This document shows positions 28,588-39,513 of a stretch of DNA of 64,000 bases, in pieces (positions within the stretch are counted from its first letter, which is position 1; each line of letters begins with the position of its first letter). The stretch spans positions 1 to 64,000 of the forward strand of contig NZ_JACHIM010000002.1 in NCBI RefSeq assembly GCF_014203215.1, given 5' to 3'. This DNA comes from Bartonella callosciuri (GTDB lineage: Bacteria > Pseudomonadota > Alphaproteobacteria > Rhizobiales > Rhizobiaceae). Under the pieces are notes generated by a model that saw only the letters and a program-made list of their open reading frames with translations, was not told the DNA's origin and ran no database searches. A program made the position numbers and the translations under genes.

Positions 28588-30159
28588 TTGACTTTGTTAC
28601 AAATTATTATCGCTTTTATCTTATTTTTTTTTGTTGCGTCTATGTTGGCGATTTACACATATGGACGTTTTGTGAAAAGTGCTAGGGGGACGTGTTCTTA
28701 TGCGTTGACTGTTAAGAAAGATGAAACCAAGTTTGATCGGATAGTAAGTCGATTAGCAGAAGAAACGGATGGATTAGGGGTTGATAAAGATGCTCTTTCA
28801 CTCATCATTAGCAATTTGGATGCGTTTTGTGTCCGTGCCATAGGAGCAGCACAGGCGGGGCGTAGTCTTGATCTAATGTATTATATTTGGGATGATGATT
28901 TAACAGGGCGCTTATTATTAAGTGAAATAGTGGAGGCAGCTGATCGTGGTGTTCGGGTACGACTGCTTTTAGATGATATTAATGCTCAAGCACGTGATCC
29001 AGCTTATATTGCGTTGGATAAACATCCTCATATTGAGGTGAGAATGTTTAATCCAGGACGATCACGTAAGGGTGGTTTACGCCGTGGTTTAGAGATTATG
29101 TTGCGGGCAATTACTGTAACGCGCAGAATGCATAATAAAGCTTTTATTGTGGATGGCCGGGTGGCTTTTGTAGGAGGACGTAATCTTGCAGATTCTTATT
29201 TTGATGCTGGTAAAAAATCACATTTTCGAGATTTAGATTTGATGTTAATCGGTCCCTCGGTTAAAAAAGTGGAAACCGTTTTTGATGACTTTTGGAATAG
29301 TGCTGTCGTTTTACCGATTCATACTTTGGTTGTTCCTAAAAATGCAAGTGATCTTAGCTATTGGAAGGAGAAGCTGCGAAAGTTTCGTGATTCCAAGGTT
29401 GCAAAAGTTTATTTAGATTATGTCAAAGATCATATTAATTTTGATTGTTTTATCCAGACAGGAAAGAGATTATTTTTAGCAGATAAAGTTGTTGTTCTTT
29501 CTGATCCTCCGGAAAAAGCGTTGCGCAAAAAAGCTGGAAATTGGCTCATGAAGGCACTTTCACAGGTTATTGGGGATGCCCAAAAAACTGTTCAAATTAC
29601 ATCACCTTACTTTGTTCCTGGTAAGGCAGGTACGCGGAATTTTAGCAACTTGGTTTCAAAGGGTGTTGATGTCAAAATTCTTACGAATTCCTTAGCAGCG
29701 ACCGATGTAGCGCTTGTTCATGGTGGTTATGTGCCGTACCGTAAAGCGTTATTAAAAAGTGGAGTTAAGCTTTATGAGTTAAAACCGGATAGAAACATGC
29801 ACGGGTTGCGATTGTTTCGATCAAGTAAAGCAAGTTTACATGCTAAAGCTTTTTTAGTTGATCGTAAAACTGCTTTTATTGGATCTTTAAACTTTGATCC
29901 CAGGTCAGCTGCTCTAAATACAGAAATGGGCATTCTTTTTGAATGTGCACCAATTACTGCTAGGTTAGATTTGCTTTTTTCTGAAGAAACGACAGGTGAG
30001 ATGAGTTATCGTCTCCGCCTTGATGATAACAATCGTATTTATTGGGACTTTATTGAAAACGAAAAACAGCATAGTGTTGATCATGAGCCAGAAAGTCATT
30101 TTTGGCGCCGTGCATTTGCCAAAATAATAAGTTGGTTACCCATTGAATCGCAATTGTAG
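28588..30159 (+). CDS. Phospholipase D family protein, cardiolipin-synthase-like, membrane anchored
   Basis: 523 aa from a TTG at 28588, which directly follows an in-frame TGA; GGAAAG lies upstream. The ATG at 28642 is an alternative that would cut the membrane helix. An N-terminal transmembrane helix (LLQIIIAFILFFFVASMLAI) is followed by two HKD catalytic motifs: HNKAFIVDGRVAFVGGRNLA and HAKAFLVDRKTAFIGSLNFD. A paired motif set in one chain is typical of cardiolipin synthases and related phosphatidyl transferases. Transfer to a phospholipid head group is the likely chemistry; the substrate is not provable from sequence. A terminator follows. Confidence 0.85.
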   Translation: MTLLQIIIAFILFFFVASMLAIYTYGRFVKSARGTCSYALTVKKDETKFDRIVSRLAEETDGLGVDKDALSLIISNLDAFCVRAIGAAQAGRSLDLMYYIWDDDLTGRLLLSEIVEAADRGVRVRLLLDDINAQARDPAYIALDKHPHIEVRMFNPGRSRKGGLRRGLEIMLRAITVTRRMHNKAFIVDGRVAFVGGRNLADSYFDAGKKSHFRDLDLMLIGPSVKKVETVFDDFWNSAVVLPIHTLVVPKNASDLSYWKEKLRKFRDSKVAKVYLDYVKDHINFDCFIQTGKRLFLADKVVVLSDPPEKALRKKAGNWLMKALSQVIGDAQKTVQITSPYFVPGKAGTRNFSNLVSKGVDVKILTNSLAATDVALVHGGYVPYRKALLKSGVKLYELKPDRNMHGLRLFRSSKASLHAKAFLVDRKTAFIGSLNFDPRSAALNTEMGILFECAPITARLDLLFSEETTGEMSYRLRLDDNNRIYWDFIENEKQHSVDHEPESHFWRRAFAKIISWLPIESQL

Positions 30160-30255
30160 ATTTTATAAATAATAATTATTTTTCTTTTCATTTTGTTTGT
30201 ATCATGGCATAATTTTTTGCCAATCCACAACGTATGAGAACTGCAGTTGTATTTT

Positions 30256-30278
30256 AAAACACCTTGCGGTGTTTTTTT
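30256..30278 (+). terminator. Terminator between the phospholipase D family gene and guaB
   Basis: Stem AAAACACC, loop TTGC, GGTGTTTT, continuing into a T-run, ~97 bases after the upstream stop and 18 bases before the guaB start. Its closeness to guaB also leaves room for an attenuator in the guaB leader. Confidence 0.8.
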
Positions 30279-30295
30279 ATAAAAGGAATTTGGCT

Positions 30296-31795
30296 ATGGC
30301 AAAGATTGTTGAAACGGGGACAGGTGCATTGGCACTAACTTTTGATGATGTGCTTTTACAGCCTGGTCATTCTCTTGTTATGCCTAGCCAAGTAGATCTT
30401 AGAACGCGTATTGCAGCTGATATTAGGCTAAATTTGCCATTGCTTTCTGCTGCAATGGATACTGTAACAGAATCACGCTTAGCTATCGCGATGGCTCAGG
30501 CTGGTGGTCTTGGTGTTATCCATCGTAATATGTCTCCTACAGAGCAAGCTGAAGAAGTTCGTCAGGTGAAAAAATTTGAATCTGGTATGGTTGTCAATCC
30601 AGTAAAAATTGGGCCAGATGCAACACTTGAAGAAGCAAAAGCTTTAATGCGTTCTCATAGTATTTCCGGTATTCCTGTTGTTGAAAATGGTGCAAAAGGT
30701 GAGACTGCTGGCCGGCTTGTTGGCATTTTGACAAATAGGGATGTCCGTTTTGCATCGGATCCAAAACAAAAAATTCATGAATTAATGACATATGAAAATT
30801 TGATCACAGTGCGTGAAAATGTCCAACTCAGTGAAGCGAAGTATCTTTTACATCATCACCGTATTGAAAAATTATTGGTCGTGGATGAACAAAATCTCTG
30901 TGTTGGCTTGATAACAGTTAAGGATATTGAAAAAGCACAATTAAATCCAAATGCTGCCAAAGATTCTCAAGGTCGCTTGCGTGTTGCAGCAGCCAGTAGT
31001 GTGGGAAATGATGGGATTGAACGAGCTGAACGATTAATTGACGCAGGTGTTGATGTGTTGGTAATTGATACAGCGCATGGACATTCTCAACGTGTGCTAG
31101 AAACCGTTGAGCGGATTAAAAAAATGACGTGTTCTCCAGCTGTTATTGCTGGTAATGTAGCGACTTCTCAAGCAACGCAGGCGTTAATTGATAGTGGTGC
31201 AGATGCTGTAAAGGTTGGTATTGGTCCTGGTTCTATTTGCACAACACGAATTGTTGCAGGTGTTGGTGTACCTCAACTGGCAGCCATTATGAGTGCTGCA
31301 GAAGTTGCTGAAAAAATGGGTATTCCTGTCATTGCTGATGGCGGGATAAAAGCTTCGGGTGATTTTGCTAAAGCTTTAGCAGGTGGGGCTTGTGCTGCTA
31401 TGATTGGTTCTCTTTTAGCGGGCACAGATGAAAGTCCTGGTGAAGTTTATCTCTATAAAGGGCGATCTTTTAAAGCCTATCGCGGTATGGGATCAGTTGG
31501 TGCTATGGCGAGGGGATCGGCAGATCGCTATTTTCAGGATGAAGTTCGTGATGAGCTTAAGTTGGTTCCTGAAGGCGTTGAGGGACAAGTGGCTTATAAA
31601 GGTCCTATAGCATCGGTTCTACACCAGCTTGCTGGTGGGTTGCGTGCTTCGATGGGGTATGTTGGAGCAAAAAATCTAGCAGAGTTTCGTGAAAAAGCGA
31701 CATTTGTTCGTATTACTAATGCCGGACTTCATGAAAGCCATACACATGATGTTGTTATCACACGGGAGAGTCCAAATTATCGTGGTCCTGTTTGA
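30296..31795 (+). CDS. guaB: Inosine-5'-monophosphate dehydrogenase
   Basis: 499 aa from the ATG at 30296 ([10 protein letters not shown]), preceded by AAAAGGAA; the open frame extends upstream but is not conserved in character. It oxidises IMP to XMP with NAD, committing purines to GTP. Features: [31 protein letters not shown], two CBS domains inserted at ~100-220, [11 protein letters not shown], and the catalytic-cysteine loop [15 protein letters not shown], then [11 protein letters not shown] and AYRGMGS. It lies two genes before guaA, the next step of the pathway. Confidence 0.97.
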   Translation: MAKIVETGTGALALTFDDVLLQPGHSLVMPSQVDLRTRIAADIRLNLPLLSAAMDTVTESRLAIAMAQAGGLGVIHRNMSPTEQAEEVRQVKKFESGMVVNPVKIGPDATLEEAKALMRSHSISGIPVVENGAKGETAGRLVGILTNRDVRFASDPKQKIHELMTYENLITVRENVQLSEAKYLLHHHRIEKLLVVDEQNLCVGLITVKDIEKAQLNPNAAKDSQGRLRVAAASSVGNDGIERAERLIDAGVDVLVIDTAHGHSQRVLETVERIKKMTCSPAVIAGNVATSQATQALIDSGADAVKVGIGPGSICTTRIVAGVGVPQLAAIMSAAEVAEKMGIPVIADGGIKASGDFAKALAGGACAAMIGSLLAGTDESPGEVYLYKGRSFKAYRGMGSVGAMARGSADRYFQDEVRDELKLVPEGVEGQVAYKGPIASVLHQLAGGLRASMGYVGAKNLAEFREKATFVRITNAGLHESHTHDVVITRESPNYRGPV

Positions 31796-31904
31796 TGGAT
31801 AAGATCTTAAGACTGCCTTATATGGTATAAAAATATTTTGAAAAGATGTATTGAGATTGTCTTTTTTCTCTTTGTAATTTTTTACCATAATCCTAAAAGG
31901 AAAA

Positions 31905-31929
31905 GAATTGGAGGCTGATATTCCAATTC
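31905..31929 (-). terminator. Terminator of the 49-aa small gene
   Basis: Stem GAATTGGA / TCCAATTC around a 9-base loop. Read on the minus strand it is followed by TTTTCCTTTT, and it lies 30 bases beyond the small-gene stop. It might also end guaB transcripts from the other side. Confidence 0.65.
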
Positions 31930-31958
31930 CTTCCGTAGGTTATATGAAATGAAGGGAA

Positions 31959-32108
31959 TTAACTTTTTGTTGTTTTCCGCTCCGTCTTTGACGCACGTTG
32001 GCGAGTGTTAGCCTGATCACTTTGGATGGACTTCTTTCCATTGTTTGAGGTTATTGTATTGTGACGGCTTTTAGATGAAGTTGTTTTTCCATTATTGTAA
32101 GTGTTCAT
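31959..32108 (-). CDS. Small basic Ser/Thr/Lys-rich protein, 49 aa, unidentified
   Basis: An ATG at 32108 on the minus strand is preceded by AAAAGGAGAAAATA, an excellent ribosome binding site. The product (MNTYNNGKTTSSKSRHN at the start, QANTRQRASKTERKTTKS at the end) is strongly basic, with no hydrophobic segment and no Cys. It looks disordered and could bind nucleic acid. A terminator-like hairpin with a T-rich tail lies 30 bases downstream, so this is a self-contained unit opposite to guaB and rsmB. I do not recognise the family. Confidence 0.65.
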   Translation of the reverse strand: MNTYNNGKTTSSKSRHNTITSNNGKKSIQSDQANTRQRASKTERKTTKS

Positions 32109-32632
32109 TATTTTCTCCTTTTAAATTATCTGGCTTAAAGCCAGTACAGTAAAAACGGTCATGCCAAATAGTGGTTCCAAGCGTTTTCTAAAAAGTTAAT
32201 ATTTTGTCGGGAATAAGATGCGTGTGTCGGTATTAGTAGAAGTGTTTTTCCACATTTTCAGAAAGATAATATTTTAAAGATAGTCGATATTTTATATGAT
32301 GTGCTGTTTATAGAGAGCTATGAAAATTTAATTTACGAAGGAAATAAGGGTTTGATAAATTTTGCGTACACATGTTGGCAGAGGGATTTTAAGGGACCAT
32401 TCGGCTTTGCGGTTCAAGTTAGAGTATATATGTATTTTGACTTGAGAAGAATCTAAACAGATAGCATATGAAAGGAAAAATCCTAGTGTACTAAAAAGCG
32501 TGATTAGAATTATACGGAACGCAATGAAAATTTGAGATAGTCTTAATAAGATTGTCACTGGCAATAAGAGAGATGATGTTATTCTTTTCTTAAAGGGTTT
32601 GGACTTTTGTTGAAATTCAATGGGAGAAATAG
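32109..32632. other. 524-bp gap upstream of the small gene and rsmB
   Basis: This holds the divergent upstream regions of the small minus-strand gene and of rsmB. A short palindrome (CTGGCTTAAAGCCAG, 32130-32144) lies just upstream of the small-gene ribosome binding site. A minus-strand frame at 32328-32777 overlaps the rsmB start and appears to be chance. Confidence 0.4.
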
Positions 32633-33919
32633 ATGCGATTAGGCGGGCGTTTGCAGGCAGCAATAGATATTCTAAAAGAGATAGAAATTCGATATCGCCC
32701 AACAGGTGAAGCTTTAAAAGATTGGGGAGTTTCTCATCGCTTTGCTGGTGCAGGTGATCGCGCAGCGATTGGTACAATCGTTTATGATGTTTTGAGACGG
32801 CGTTATTCTTTGCAATGGCGTATGGAGAGTGATGATATTAGGGATATCGTTTTTGGTACCTTATTAGATACTGGAAAAATGACGATTGAACAAATTGATA
32901 GTGAATTAGCAGAAGATCGATTTGCACCGCAGTTATTAGGGGCTCGGCAGCGTCAATCATGGCAAAAACAGCAATTAATTGATGCGCCAGACTATATTCG
33001 TGGTGATATTCCCCAATGGTGTCAAGCGCATCTTTTTCCTTCATTTGCTGACAATTGGGTTATTGAAGCTGCTGCGTTAGCAACACGTCCTTCTTTAGAT
33101 TTACGTGTGAATAGCCTGAAGGCAACGCCAGAAAAAGTGCTTAAAGAATTAGCAAAAACCAAAGTGCAATCGTTGTCATGGTTTTCGCAAGCCTTAAGAA
33201 TTGCGCCGATCAAAAAATTTGAACGTCATCCCAATGTTCAAGTTGAACCAGCTTTTCAAAAAGGGCACTTTGAAATACAGGATTTGGGATCTCAAATTGT
33301 TGCTTATCTTGCTGAAGCAAAAGCAAGTATGCAGGTATTAGATTATTGTGCTGGAGCTGGCGGTAAAACATTAGCTTTAGCTGCTAATATGAAGAATCAG
33401 GGACAAATTTATGCTTATGATTCAGACAAAGCCCGTTTAGCCCCTATTTTTGATCGTTTGCGACGCGCTGGTGTTCGGAATGTACAGCCACGTGGGCATA
33501 TAGAAGAATTAAAGTCATTAGTAGGCCGGATGGATATAGTTTTACTAGACGCACCATGTAGTGGTACAGGGACATGGCGACGTCGACCAGATACAAAATG
33601 GCGTTTGACGTTAGAACAGGTCAGACAACGCCAAATACAACAGAAGGTTATTTTGAATGAGGCTATAGATTATCTTAAGCCAAATGGGCGTTTAGTCTAT
33701 ATTACATGTTCTCTTTTTGTGGATGAAAATGAAGAACAAATTTTCCGTTTTCTGCAACAACATTCCAATTTTTATCCAATAAATATGCGTGCACTTTGGC
33801 AGCAGCATTTTAGTTTTTCATTTATTCAACCGAACTTTTCAAATTATGGACTCACCTTATCACCTGCGACAACAAAAACAGATGGTTTCTTTTTATCTGT
33901 GTTGCAAAAAAAACATTGA
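32633..33919 (+). CDS. RsmB/NOP family SAM-dependent RNA (cytosine-C5) methyltransferase
   Basis: 428 aa. Members methylate cytosine C5 in rRNA. The catalytic domain is complete: VLDYCAGAGGKTLALAA (SAM motif I), MDIVLLDAPCSGTGTWRR with the release cysteine of motif IV, and YITCSLFVDENEEQ with the nucleophilic cysteine of motif VI. The ~200-residue N-terminal region has LRVNSLKATPEKVLKEL, the pre-catalytic ferredoxin-like part. Whether the target is 16S C967 or another site cannot be told from the sequence. Rhizobia commonly keep this gene between guaB and guaA, as here. Confidence 0.88.
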   Translation: MRLGGRLQAAIDILKEIEIRYRPTGEALKDWGVSHRFAGAGDRAAIGTIVYDVLRRRYSLQWRMESDDIRDIVFGTLLDTGKMTIEQIDSELAEDRFAPQLLGARQRQSWQKQQLIDAPDYIRGDIPQWCQAHLFPSFADNWVIEAAALATRPSLDLRVNSLKATPEKVLKELAKTKVQSLSWFSQALRIAPIKKFERHPNVQVEPAFQKGHFEIQDLGSQIVAYLAEAKASMQVLDYCAGAGGKTLALAANMKNQGQIYAYDSDKARLAPIFDRLRRAGVRNVQPRGHIEELKSLVGRMDIVLLDAPCSGTGTWRRRPDTKWRLTLEQVRQRQIQQKVILNEAIDYLKPNGRLVYITCSLFVDENEEQIFRFLQQHSNFYPINMRALWQQHFSFSFIQPNFSNYGLTLSPATTKTDGFFLSVLQKKH

Positions 33920-34050
33920 TACATATTTTGGCATTTTTTATCTTAAATTTTACGAGAAAAACCTTTTTTAAAGCTAATAGGCTTGTGAAAAGAGAAAGAT
34001 TGAATAATAAATCCCATTAGTTCTTTTTTACAATTATTGATTGGTTTTCT

Positions 34051-35607
34051 ATGAGCGTAACACATCTAGACACTGTTCTTATTATCGATTTTGGTTCACA
34101 AGTGACACAACTTATCGCACGGCGGGTGCGGGCAATGGGTGTCTATTGTGAAATTGTTCCTTTTCAGTTTGCTTTAGAAAGCATCAAACGAGTAAGACCT
34201 AAAGCTGTTATTTTATCAGGAAGCCCTTATTCAGTTCTTGACGATGGTTCGCCGCGTGTTCCGATGGAAATTTTTGAAATTGGTGTTCCAGTTTTTGGGA
34301 TTTGTTATGGTGAACAAGTTATGTGTGTTCAGCTTGGAGGAAAAGTTGAATCTGGACATGAGCGTGAGTTTGGGCGCGTTTTTTTGGAGGTACAAGAAAA
34401 TGATGCACTTTTTGATGGTGTTTGGGAAAAAGGATCTTGTTATCAAGTATGGATGAGTCACGGTGATCGTGTGACGGCTTTACCAGAAGGCTTTCATGTT
34501 ATAGGGACCTCAAAAGGCGCTCCCTATGCTGCTATTGCTGATGAAAAACGGCGCTTTTATGCAGTGCAGTTTCATCCTGAAGTTGTTCATACACCCGATG
34601 GTGAAAAGTTGTTGCAAAATTTTGTTCATAAAATCTCTGGTCTTAAAAGCAATTGGTCAATGGCTTCTTATCGTGAGAAAGCAATTGCTACAATACGACA
34701 AAAAGTTGGAAAAAGTCGTGTCATCTGTGGTCTTTCAGGTGGTGTAGATTCATCAGTTGTGGCTGTGCTTCTCCATGAAGCAATAGGAGACCAATTGACA
34801 TGTATTTTGGTAGATCATGGGTTGATGCGCAAGAACGAGGCTGAAGAAGTTCTTACACTCTTTCGCGATCATTATAATATAGAGCTTATTCACGTGAATG
34901 CCGCCGATATGTTTTTCAATGCTCTAGAAGGTGAGACAGACCCAGAGAGAAAACGCAAAACGATAGGCCGCCTTTTTATTGAAGTTTTTGAAGAAGAAAC
35001 CAAAAAAATAGGAGGTGCGGAATTTTTAGCACAGGGCACGCTTTATCCAGATGTGATTGAGAGTGTATCAGCGATTGGTGAGTCAGTAACAATTAAAAGT
35101 CATCATAATGTAGGGGGATTGCCGGAACGGATGAACATGAAGCTTGTAGAGCCATTACGTGAGTTGTTTAAGGATGAGGTTCGCTCGCTAGGGCGAGAAT
35201 TAGGATTGCCGGAGCAATTTATTGGCCGTCATCCTTTTCCAGGTCCCGGTCTGGCAATTCGGTGTCCAGGTGCAGTTACACGTGAAAAATTAGAGATTTT
35301 ACGTGAAGCGGATGCCATTTATCTTGATGAAATTCGTAAAGCCGGCCTTTATGATGAAATTTGGCAGGCTTTTGCTGTTCTTCTACCTGTTAAGACTGTT
35401 GGTGTGATGGGTGATGGACGCACTTATGAATTTGTTTGTGCTCTTCGTGCGGTAATATCTGTAGATGGGATGACGGCTGACTTTTATCACTATGATATGG
35501 AGTTTTTAAGCAAAACAGCAGCTCGTATTATTAATGAGGTAAAGGGTATTAATCGGGTTGTGTATGATATAACTTCAAAGCCTCCCGGTACCATTGAGTG
35601 GGAATGA
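34051..35607 (+). CDS. guaA: GMP synthase (glutamine-hydrolysing)
   Basis: 518 aa. It converts XMP to GMP, completing the branch begun by guaB. The N-terminal class I glutamine amidotransferase has the nucleophile in GICYGEQ and the His-Glu pair in QFHPEVVHT. The ATP-pyrophosphatase P-loop is [12 protein letters not shown], and the C-terminal dimerisation domain includes [15 protein letters not shown] and ends KPPGTIEWE, the expected terminus. Complete and typical. Confidence 0.97.
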   Translation: MSVTHLDTVLIIDFGSQVTQLIARRVRAMGVYCEIVPFQFALESIKRVRPKAVILSGSPYSVLDDGSPRVPMEIFEIGVPVFGICYGEQVMCVQLGGKVESGHEREFGRVFLEVQENDALFDGVWEKGSCYQVWMSHGDRVTALPEGFHVIGTSKGAPYAAIADEKRRFYAVQFHPEVVHTPDGEKLLQNFVHKISGLKSNWSMASYREKAIATIRQKVGKSRVICGLSGGVDSSVVAVLLHEAIGDQLTCILVDHGLMRKNEAEEVLTLFRDHYNIELIHVNAADMFFNALEGETDPERKRKTIGRLFIEVFEEETKKIGGAEFLAQGTLYPDVIESVSAIGESVTIKSHHNVGGLPERMNMKLVEPLRELFKDEVRSLGRELGLPEQFIGRHPFPGPGLAIRCPGAVTREKLEILREADAIYLDEIRKAGLYDEIWQAFAVLLPVKTVGVMGDGRTYEFVCALRAVISVDGMTADFYHYDMEFLSKTAARIINEVKGINRVVYDITSKPPGTIEWE

Positions 35608-35776
35608 TTGAAACGGAGTAGAAACCTTTTAAGAACAGAGTGTTGTTCAAAATTTGTTATTCTAGCAAGTAAACAGAAGAAGGCAGTTTTTAAAAAAAAT
35701 TGTGTGATTTTAAAAAGTCATTAACTGGTCGCGTGTTGATCAATATCGTTCAAAATTGAGAAGTGTGAAGTTTTGT

Positions 35777-36499
35777 ATGTCTGAGAAAAAAATTGTTGCA
35801 CACCGTGGTGGAGCCCATCTTTATCCTGAAAATACACTTTCGGCATTTCGACATGCCATTGCATTGGGAATTGATGAAATTGAATGTGACGTTCATCTAC
35901 TTAAGAGTGGTGAAGTGGTCGTATTTCACGATTTTTGTCTAGAACAATTGGTTGGGAAAACAGGATATATTCATGATATTGATAATGAAACACGCAAACA
36001 ACTCTGCATAAAAGGAAGTAGCGAAGCTCCCCCTTTGCTAGAAGAAGTGCTTGATCTTTTAGCACCAACCAATGTTGCATTGCATCTTGAAATAAAAACA
36101 TGTGGTGAAGTTGAACGTGAAACGATTTTATCTCAAAAAGCGCTTGCGTTAATAAAAAGTCGAAATTTAGCAGAACGGGTTTCTGCAATCAGTTTTGATC
36201 CTGCAAGCCTTCGTCCTTTCATTGAAGCAGGAATAACATCTGGCCCATGTATTGATAGCTTTGAAGGTGATATGCACCGTCATTTTTCTGAGTGGAAACA
36301 ATTGGGATATTCTGATCTGAGTTTGTATGGCTTCATTGTCTCACGCGATTTTATTGAATCTGCTGTTGATGCTGGTTTTACTGTAGGGGTCTGGACAATC
36401 AATGGGAGAGCCCGATTGTCACATTGGCTTGATATGCCTGTCCATTATATTACGACAGACCAGCCTGACCTCGCTTTACAATTGCGCACACAAAGATAA
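35777..36499 (+). CDS. ugpQ: Glycerophosphodiester phosphodiesterase
   Basis: 240 aa from the ATG at 35777. It hydrolyses glycerophosphodiesters to glycerol 3-phosphate and an alcohol. GDPD signatures are IVAHRGGAHLYPENTLSAF, EIECDVHLLKSGEVVVFHD (metal ligands) and HLEIK, with FTVGVWTINGRARL near the end. No signal peptide is present, so it is cytoplasmic. It faces the ugpBAEC importer, which brings in glycerophosphodiesters and glycerol 3-phosphate, so the five genes form one functional unit in convergent orientation. Confidence 0.93.
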   Translation: MSEKKIVAHRGGAHLYPENTLSAFRHAIALGIDEIECDVHLLKSGEVVVFHDFCLEQLVGKTGYIHDIDNETRKQLCIKGSSEAPPLLEEVLDLLAPTNVALHLEIKTCGEVERETILSQKALALIKSRNLAERVSAISFDPASLRPFIEAGITSGPCIDSFEGDMHRHFSEWKQLGYSDLSLYGFIVSRDFIESAVDAGFTVGVWTINGRARLSHWLDMPVHYITTDQPDLALQLRTQR

Positions 36500-36614
36500 A
36501 AAGCATACGTCTGTCATATAAGAAAAATGATACTGTTTAACAAAGCTGAACTTAATAGGAAAACGTAGAAAGTATTTACTGAATCCACTTATAAGGTCAA
36601 AGTTTTCACTTTAT

Positions 36615-37667
36615 TTACTTATGACTTGTGCGTTTTCCTGTAGTTTTATTAAAAGTATGAAAGTTTTGATAGGCGACAGTGAAGTTTAGTTTTTTTCCAT
36701 AGTCATGTGTAAGACGCTCTTTTATTTCAATAGTAAAAATATTGTCATTCCAACGCGTTAAAACATGGCATCCTGTTCCAACAGGCTTAATAAGCTCAAT
36801 CTGTGTTTCGAAGACAGGTCCTTGATCTGGATATTCCCCCAACAAGATAACTTCTGGTCTGAATGCCAAAAGATCAGTTTCTTCACTATAAGATAATGAA
36901 TGAGTTAAATGTTTTTCTAGGATTGGGCGATCAAGAAAATTCATAGGAGGAGAACCAATAAAATCAGCAACAAATGTTGTTGCTGGATAATCATAAATTT
37001 CCATTGGTGTTCCAATTTGCTCGATAGCTCCTTTATTCATGACAACTATTCTATCAGCCAATGTCATTGCTTCTAGTTGATCATGGGTAACATAAAGACT
37101 GGTTGTACCCAATGAACGTTGAAGTGTTTTAATCTCAATACACATTTGTGCCCGCAATTTTGCATCAAGATTTGAGAGAGGTTCATCAAAGAGAAAAACA
37201 CGTGGTTGACGAACAATCACACGCCCCATTGCAACACGTTGGCGTTGCCCTCCTGATAATTGTCGTGGTTTACGATCGAGAAATTGCTCTATTTGCAAAA
37301 GTTTTGCGGCGTGTGTGATACGCCTATTTATTTCATCTTTAGGTGTTTTACGATTTTTAAGACCATATTCTAAATTTCCACGGACTGTCATATGGGGATA
37401 AAGTGCGTAATTTTGAAAGACCATAGCAATGTCACGATCAGCTGGTTCACGTTCATTGATACGCTCGTTATCAATACAGAGTTCACCAGATGTGATTTGT
37501 TCAAGTCCTGCAATGATACGTAATAGCGTTGATTTTCCACATCCTGAAGGACCAACAAGGACCAGAAGCTCCCTGTCTGCAACCGTTAAATTTAAATCAT
37601 CAATGACTAAAATGCCGTTGGCATACTGTTTTTTTATATTTGATAACTGGATTATGGCCACAGTCAT
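36615..37667 (-). CDS. ugpC: sn-Glycerol-3-phosphate ABC importer, ATP-binding protein
   Basis: 350 aa. The ATPase of the Ugp importer. Walker A is [10 protein letters not shown], the Q-loop [11 protein letters not shown], the ABC signature [13 protein letters not shown], Walker [13 protein letters not shown] and the H-loop TSLYVTHDQ. The C-terminal regulatory OB-type domain ([13 protein letters not shown]) is typical of the MalK/UgpC group. The start codon overlaps the ugpE stop by 4 bases, and it is last in the operon. Confidence 0.95.
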   Translation of the reverse strand: MTVAIIQLSNIKKQYANGILVIDDLNLTVADRELLVLVGPSGCGKSTLLRIIAGLEQITSGELCIDNERINEREPADRDIAMVFQNYALYPHMTVRGNLEYGLKNRKTPKDEINRRITHAAKLLQIEQFLDRKPRQLSGGQRQRVAMGRVIVRQPRVFLFDEPLSNLDAKLRAQMCIEIKTLQRSLGTTSLYVTHDQLEAMTLADRIVVMNKGAIEQIGTPMEIYDYPATTFVADFIGSPPMNFLDRPILEKHLTHSLSYSEETDLLAFRPEVILLGEYPDQGPVFETQIELIKPVGTGCHVLTRWNDNIFTIEIKERLTHDYGKKLNFTVAYQNFHTFNKTTGKRTSHK

Positions 37668-38515
37668 TTCTCCGTTTCAATAAGACCTTTGATAAAGAGC
37701 CGCTGCATGCAGATGACGACAAGAACAGGCGGCACCATGGCAGCGACCGATACTGCCATGAGTATATTCCATTGAGGATCATGTTGAAGCGATTCTACGA
37801 TAAGCTGTTTTAGAATAATAAGAATAGTTTGATGGTTTTGATCAGTTGTAACTATAAGAGGCCAAAGATATTGTATCCATCCATAAATGAACATAATAAT
37901 AAATAAAGCGGCGATATTGCTTTTGCTGAGAGGGAGAAGAATATCTTTAAAAAATTTAAATGGTCCTGCACCATCAACACGAGCAGCTTCTAAGAGTTCA
38001 TCAGGAACAGTTAAAAAAAACTGACGAAATAAAAATGTAGCCGTTGCAGATGCAATGAGCGGAATAATCATTCCACCATAGGTGTTTATCATGCCTAACT
38101 GTGCAGCGATTGTATATGTTGGAATAATTCGAACTTCAACAGGGAGCATCAATGTAATAAAGATAAGGACAAAAGCAGTCTTTCGAAAGGGAAAGCGCAT
38201 ATAGACAATTGCATAAGCAGAAAAGAGTGAAATGATAATTTTTCCAATACTAATGCCAAGTGCCATAATAAGCGAATTCATTAAAAGTGGCCAAAGATTC
38301 GGTAAACCCATCTGTACAAGACCATCACCAAAGATTGTTTTATAGTTTTCTAGAGCATATTTCCCCGGCAAAAGTGGAAGTGTTCCTGAACTAAATGCTG
38401 CTGAACTATGGGTTGATGCAATAATAGCAACGTAAACCGGAAAGCAAATAATGATAATACCAATAATGAGAGTAAAATGGGTTAGAAACTTTAAAACAGG
38501 GCGATTTTCAACCAT
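37664..38515 (-). CDS. ugpE: sn-Glycerol-3-phosphate ABC importer, permease
   Basis: 283 aa from the ATG at 38515 ([10 protein letters not shown]), 11 bases after the ugpA stop; the frame is open further upstream, but this start matches the UgpE N terminus (MIENRP in E. coli). Six hydrophobic spans are expected. The EAA loop that docks on UgpC is [20 protein letters not shown]. The conserved [16 protein letters not shown] and ATFLFRQFF segments are clear. Confidence 0.94.
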   Translation of the reverse strand: MVENRPVLKFLTHFTLIIGIIIICFPVYVAIIASTHSSAAFSSGTLPLLPGKYALENYKTIFGDGLVQMGLPNLWPLLMNSLIMALGISIGKIIISLFSAYAIVYMRFPFRKTAFVLIFITLMLPVEVRIIPTYTIAAQLGMINTYGGMIIPLIASATATFLFRQFFLTVPDELLEAARVDGAGPFKFFKDILLPLSKSNIAALFIIMFIYGWIQYLWPLIVTTDQNHQTILIILKQLIVESLQHDPQWNILMAVSVAAMVPPVLVVICMQRLFIKGLIETEK

Positions 38516-38525
38516 AACTCGCTTC

Positions 38526-39410
38526 CTAGTATTGTACACGACGTTCAATCCAGCGGAACTGAATAAACGTTAAGGCAATAACCATCAACATCAATATTGT
38601 TGATTGTGCTGCTGATGCACCGATTATTTGATTTTTAAAACCATCGTCATACACTTTGTAGACGAGAGTGCTTGTTGCACGTGCAGGACCTCCAGAGGTT
38701 ATGGTATCAATAATACCAAATGTATCAAACATAACATAATGAATATTAATGATAAGAAGAAAAAAGGTCGTTGGTGAAATTTGCGGAAAAACTACGGTCC
38801 AAAATCGTTTAAAAGGGCTAGCACCATCAATTGCTGCTGCCTCTATTTGGGAACGTGGAATAGATTGGAGACCAGCAAGAAAAAAAAGAAAATTATAGGA
38901 GATCTGTTTCCAGCTGGCTGCAATAACAATAAGGATCATTGCTTGAGTGCCATTAATACGATAATTCCATATAATACCTATTTTTTCCAAAAGAATAGGG
39001 ACAATCCCTATGGTTGGATGAAAGATAAATAACCATAATATCCCTGCTAATACTGGTGCAACAGCATAAGGCCAGAGTAAAAGTGTTGTATAGACCTTTT
39101 TTGAGCGGATGACACGATCAACACAAACAGCCAAAAGAAGCGATATCGTCATTGAAGTGACAGTAACTGAAACGGAAAATACTGCGGTTGTAAAAAGTGA
39201 TTTTAAATAAGCAGGATCAGAGAGAACAGTCACATAATTTTCAAAACCGATAAAGGTTGTTGTAAAGCCAAAAGGATCCTCACGTTCAAAAGATGACTTT
39301 ATCGCTTGGGCAGCAGGCCACAAGAAAAACAAAAAAGTCACCATGAGCTGAGGGAAAAGAAACCAGTAAGAAAGTAGACTATTTTTAAAATATGCGTGTT
39401 TTTCTTGCAT
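38526..39410 (-). CDS. ugpA: sn-Glycerol-3-phosphate ABC importer, permease
   Basis: 294 aa. It pairs with UgpE to form the membrane channel. Hydrophobic spans begin with FLFPQLMVTFLFFLWPAAQA. Family landmarks are DPFGFTTTFIGFENYVTV, LLLWPYAVAPVLAGILWLF, the EAA loop IPRSQIEAAAIDGASPFKRF, and a C-terminal VIALTFIQFRWIERRVQY. About 103 bases separate it from ugpB upstream, the largest gap in the operon, allowing different expression of the binding protein. Confidence 0.94.
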   Translation of the reverse strand: MQEKHAYFKNSLLSYWFLFPQLMVTFLFFLWPAAQAIKSSFEREDPFGFTTTFIGFENYVTVLSDPAYLKSLFTTAVFSVSVTVTSMTISLLLAVCVDRVIRSKKVYTTLLLWPYAVAPVLAGILWLFIFHPTIGIVPILLEKIGIIWNYRINGTQAMILIVIAASWKQISYNFLFFLAGLQSIPRSQIEAAAIDGASPFKRFWTVVFPQISPTTFFLLIINIHYVMFDTFGIIDTITSGGPARATSTLVYKVYDDGFKNQIIGASAAQSTILMLMVIALTFIQFRWIERRVQY

Positions 39411-39513
39411 TGGCAGGGCTCTTTAAACACAAAGACTTAAAAAGGATAAAAAAGAATTGAAAGAACTCGACCATTTTGTTGAGTTTTTAATATTTAACGC
39501 TAATAACAAGACC

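Noticed and set aside
32328-32777. 149-codon minus-strand frame overlapping the rsmB start
   Set aside because: It overlaps the rsmB N terminus, has no ribosome binding site and no recognisable motif; residue composition looks like reverse-strand shadow.
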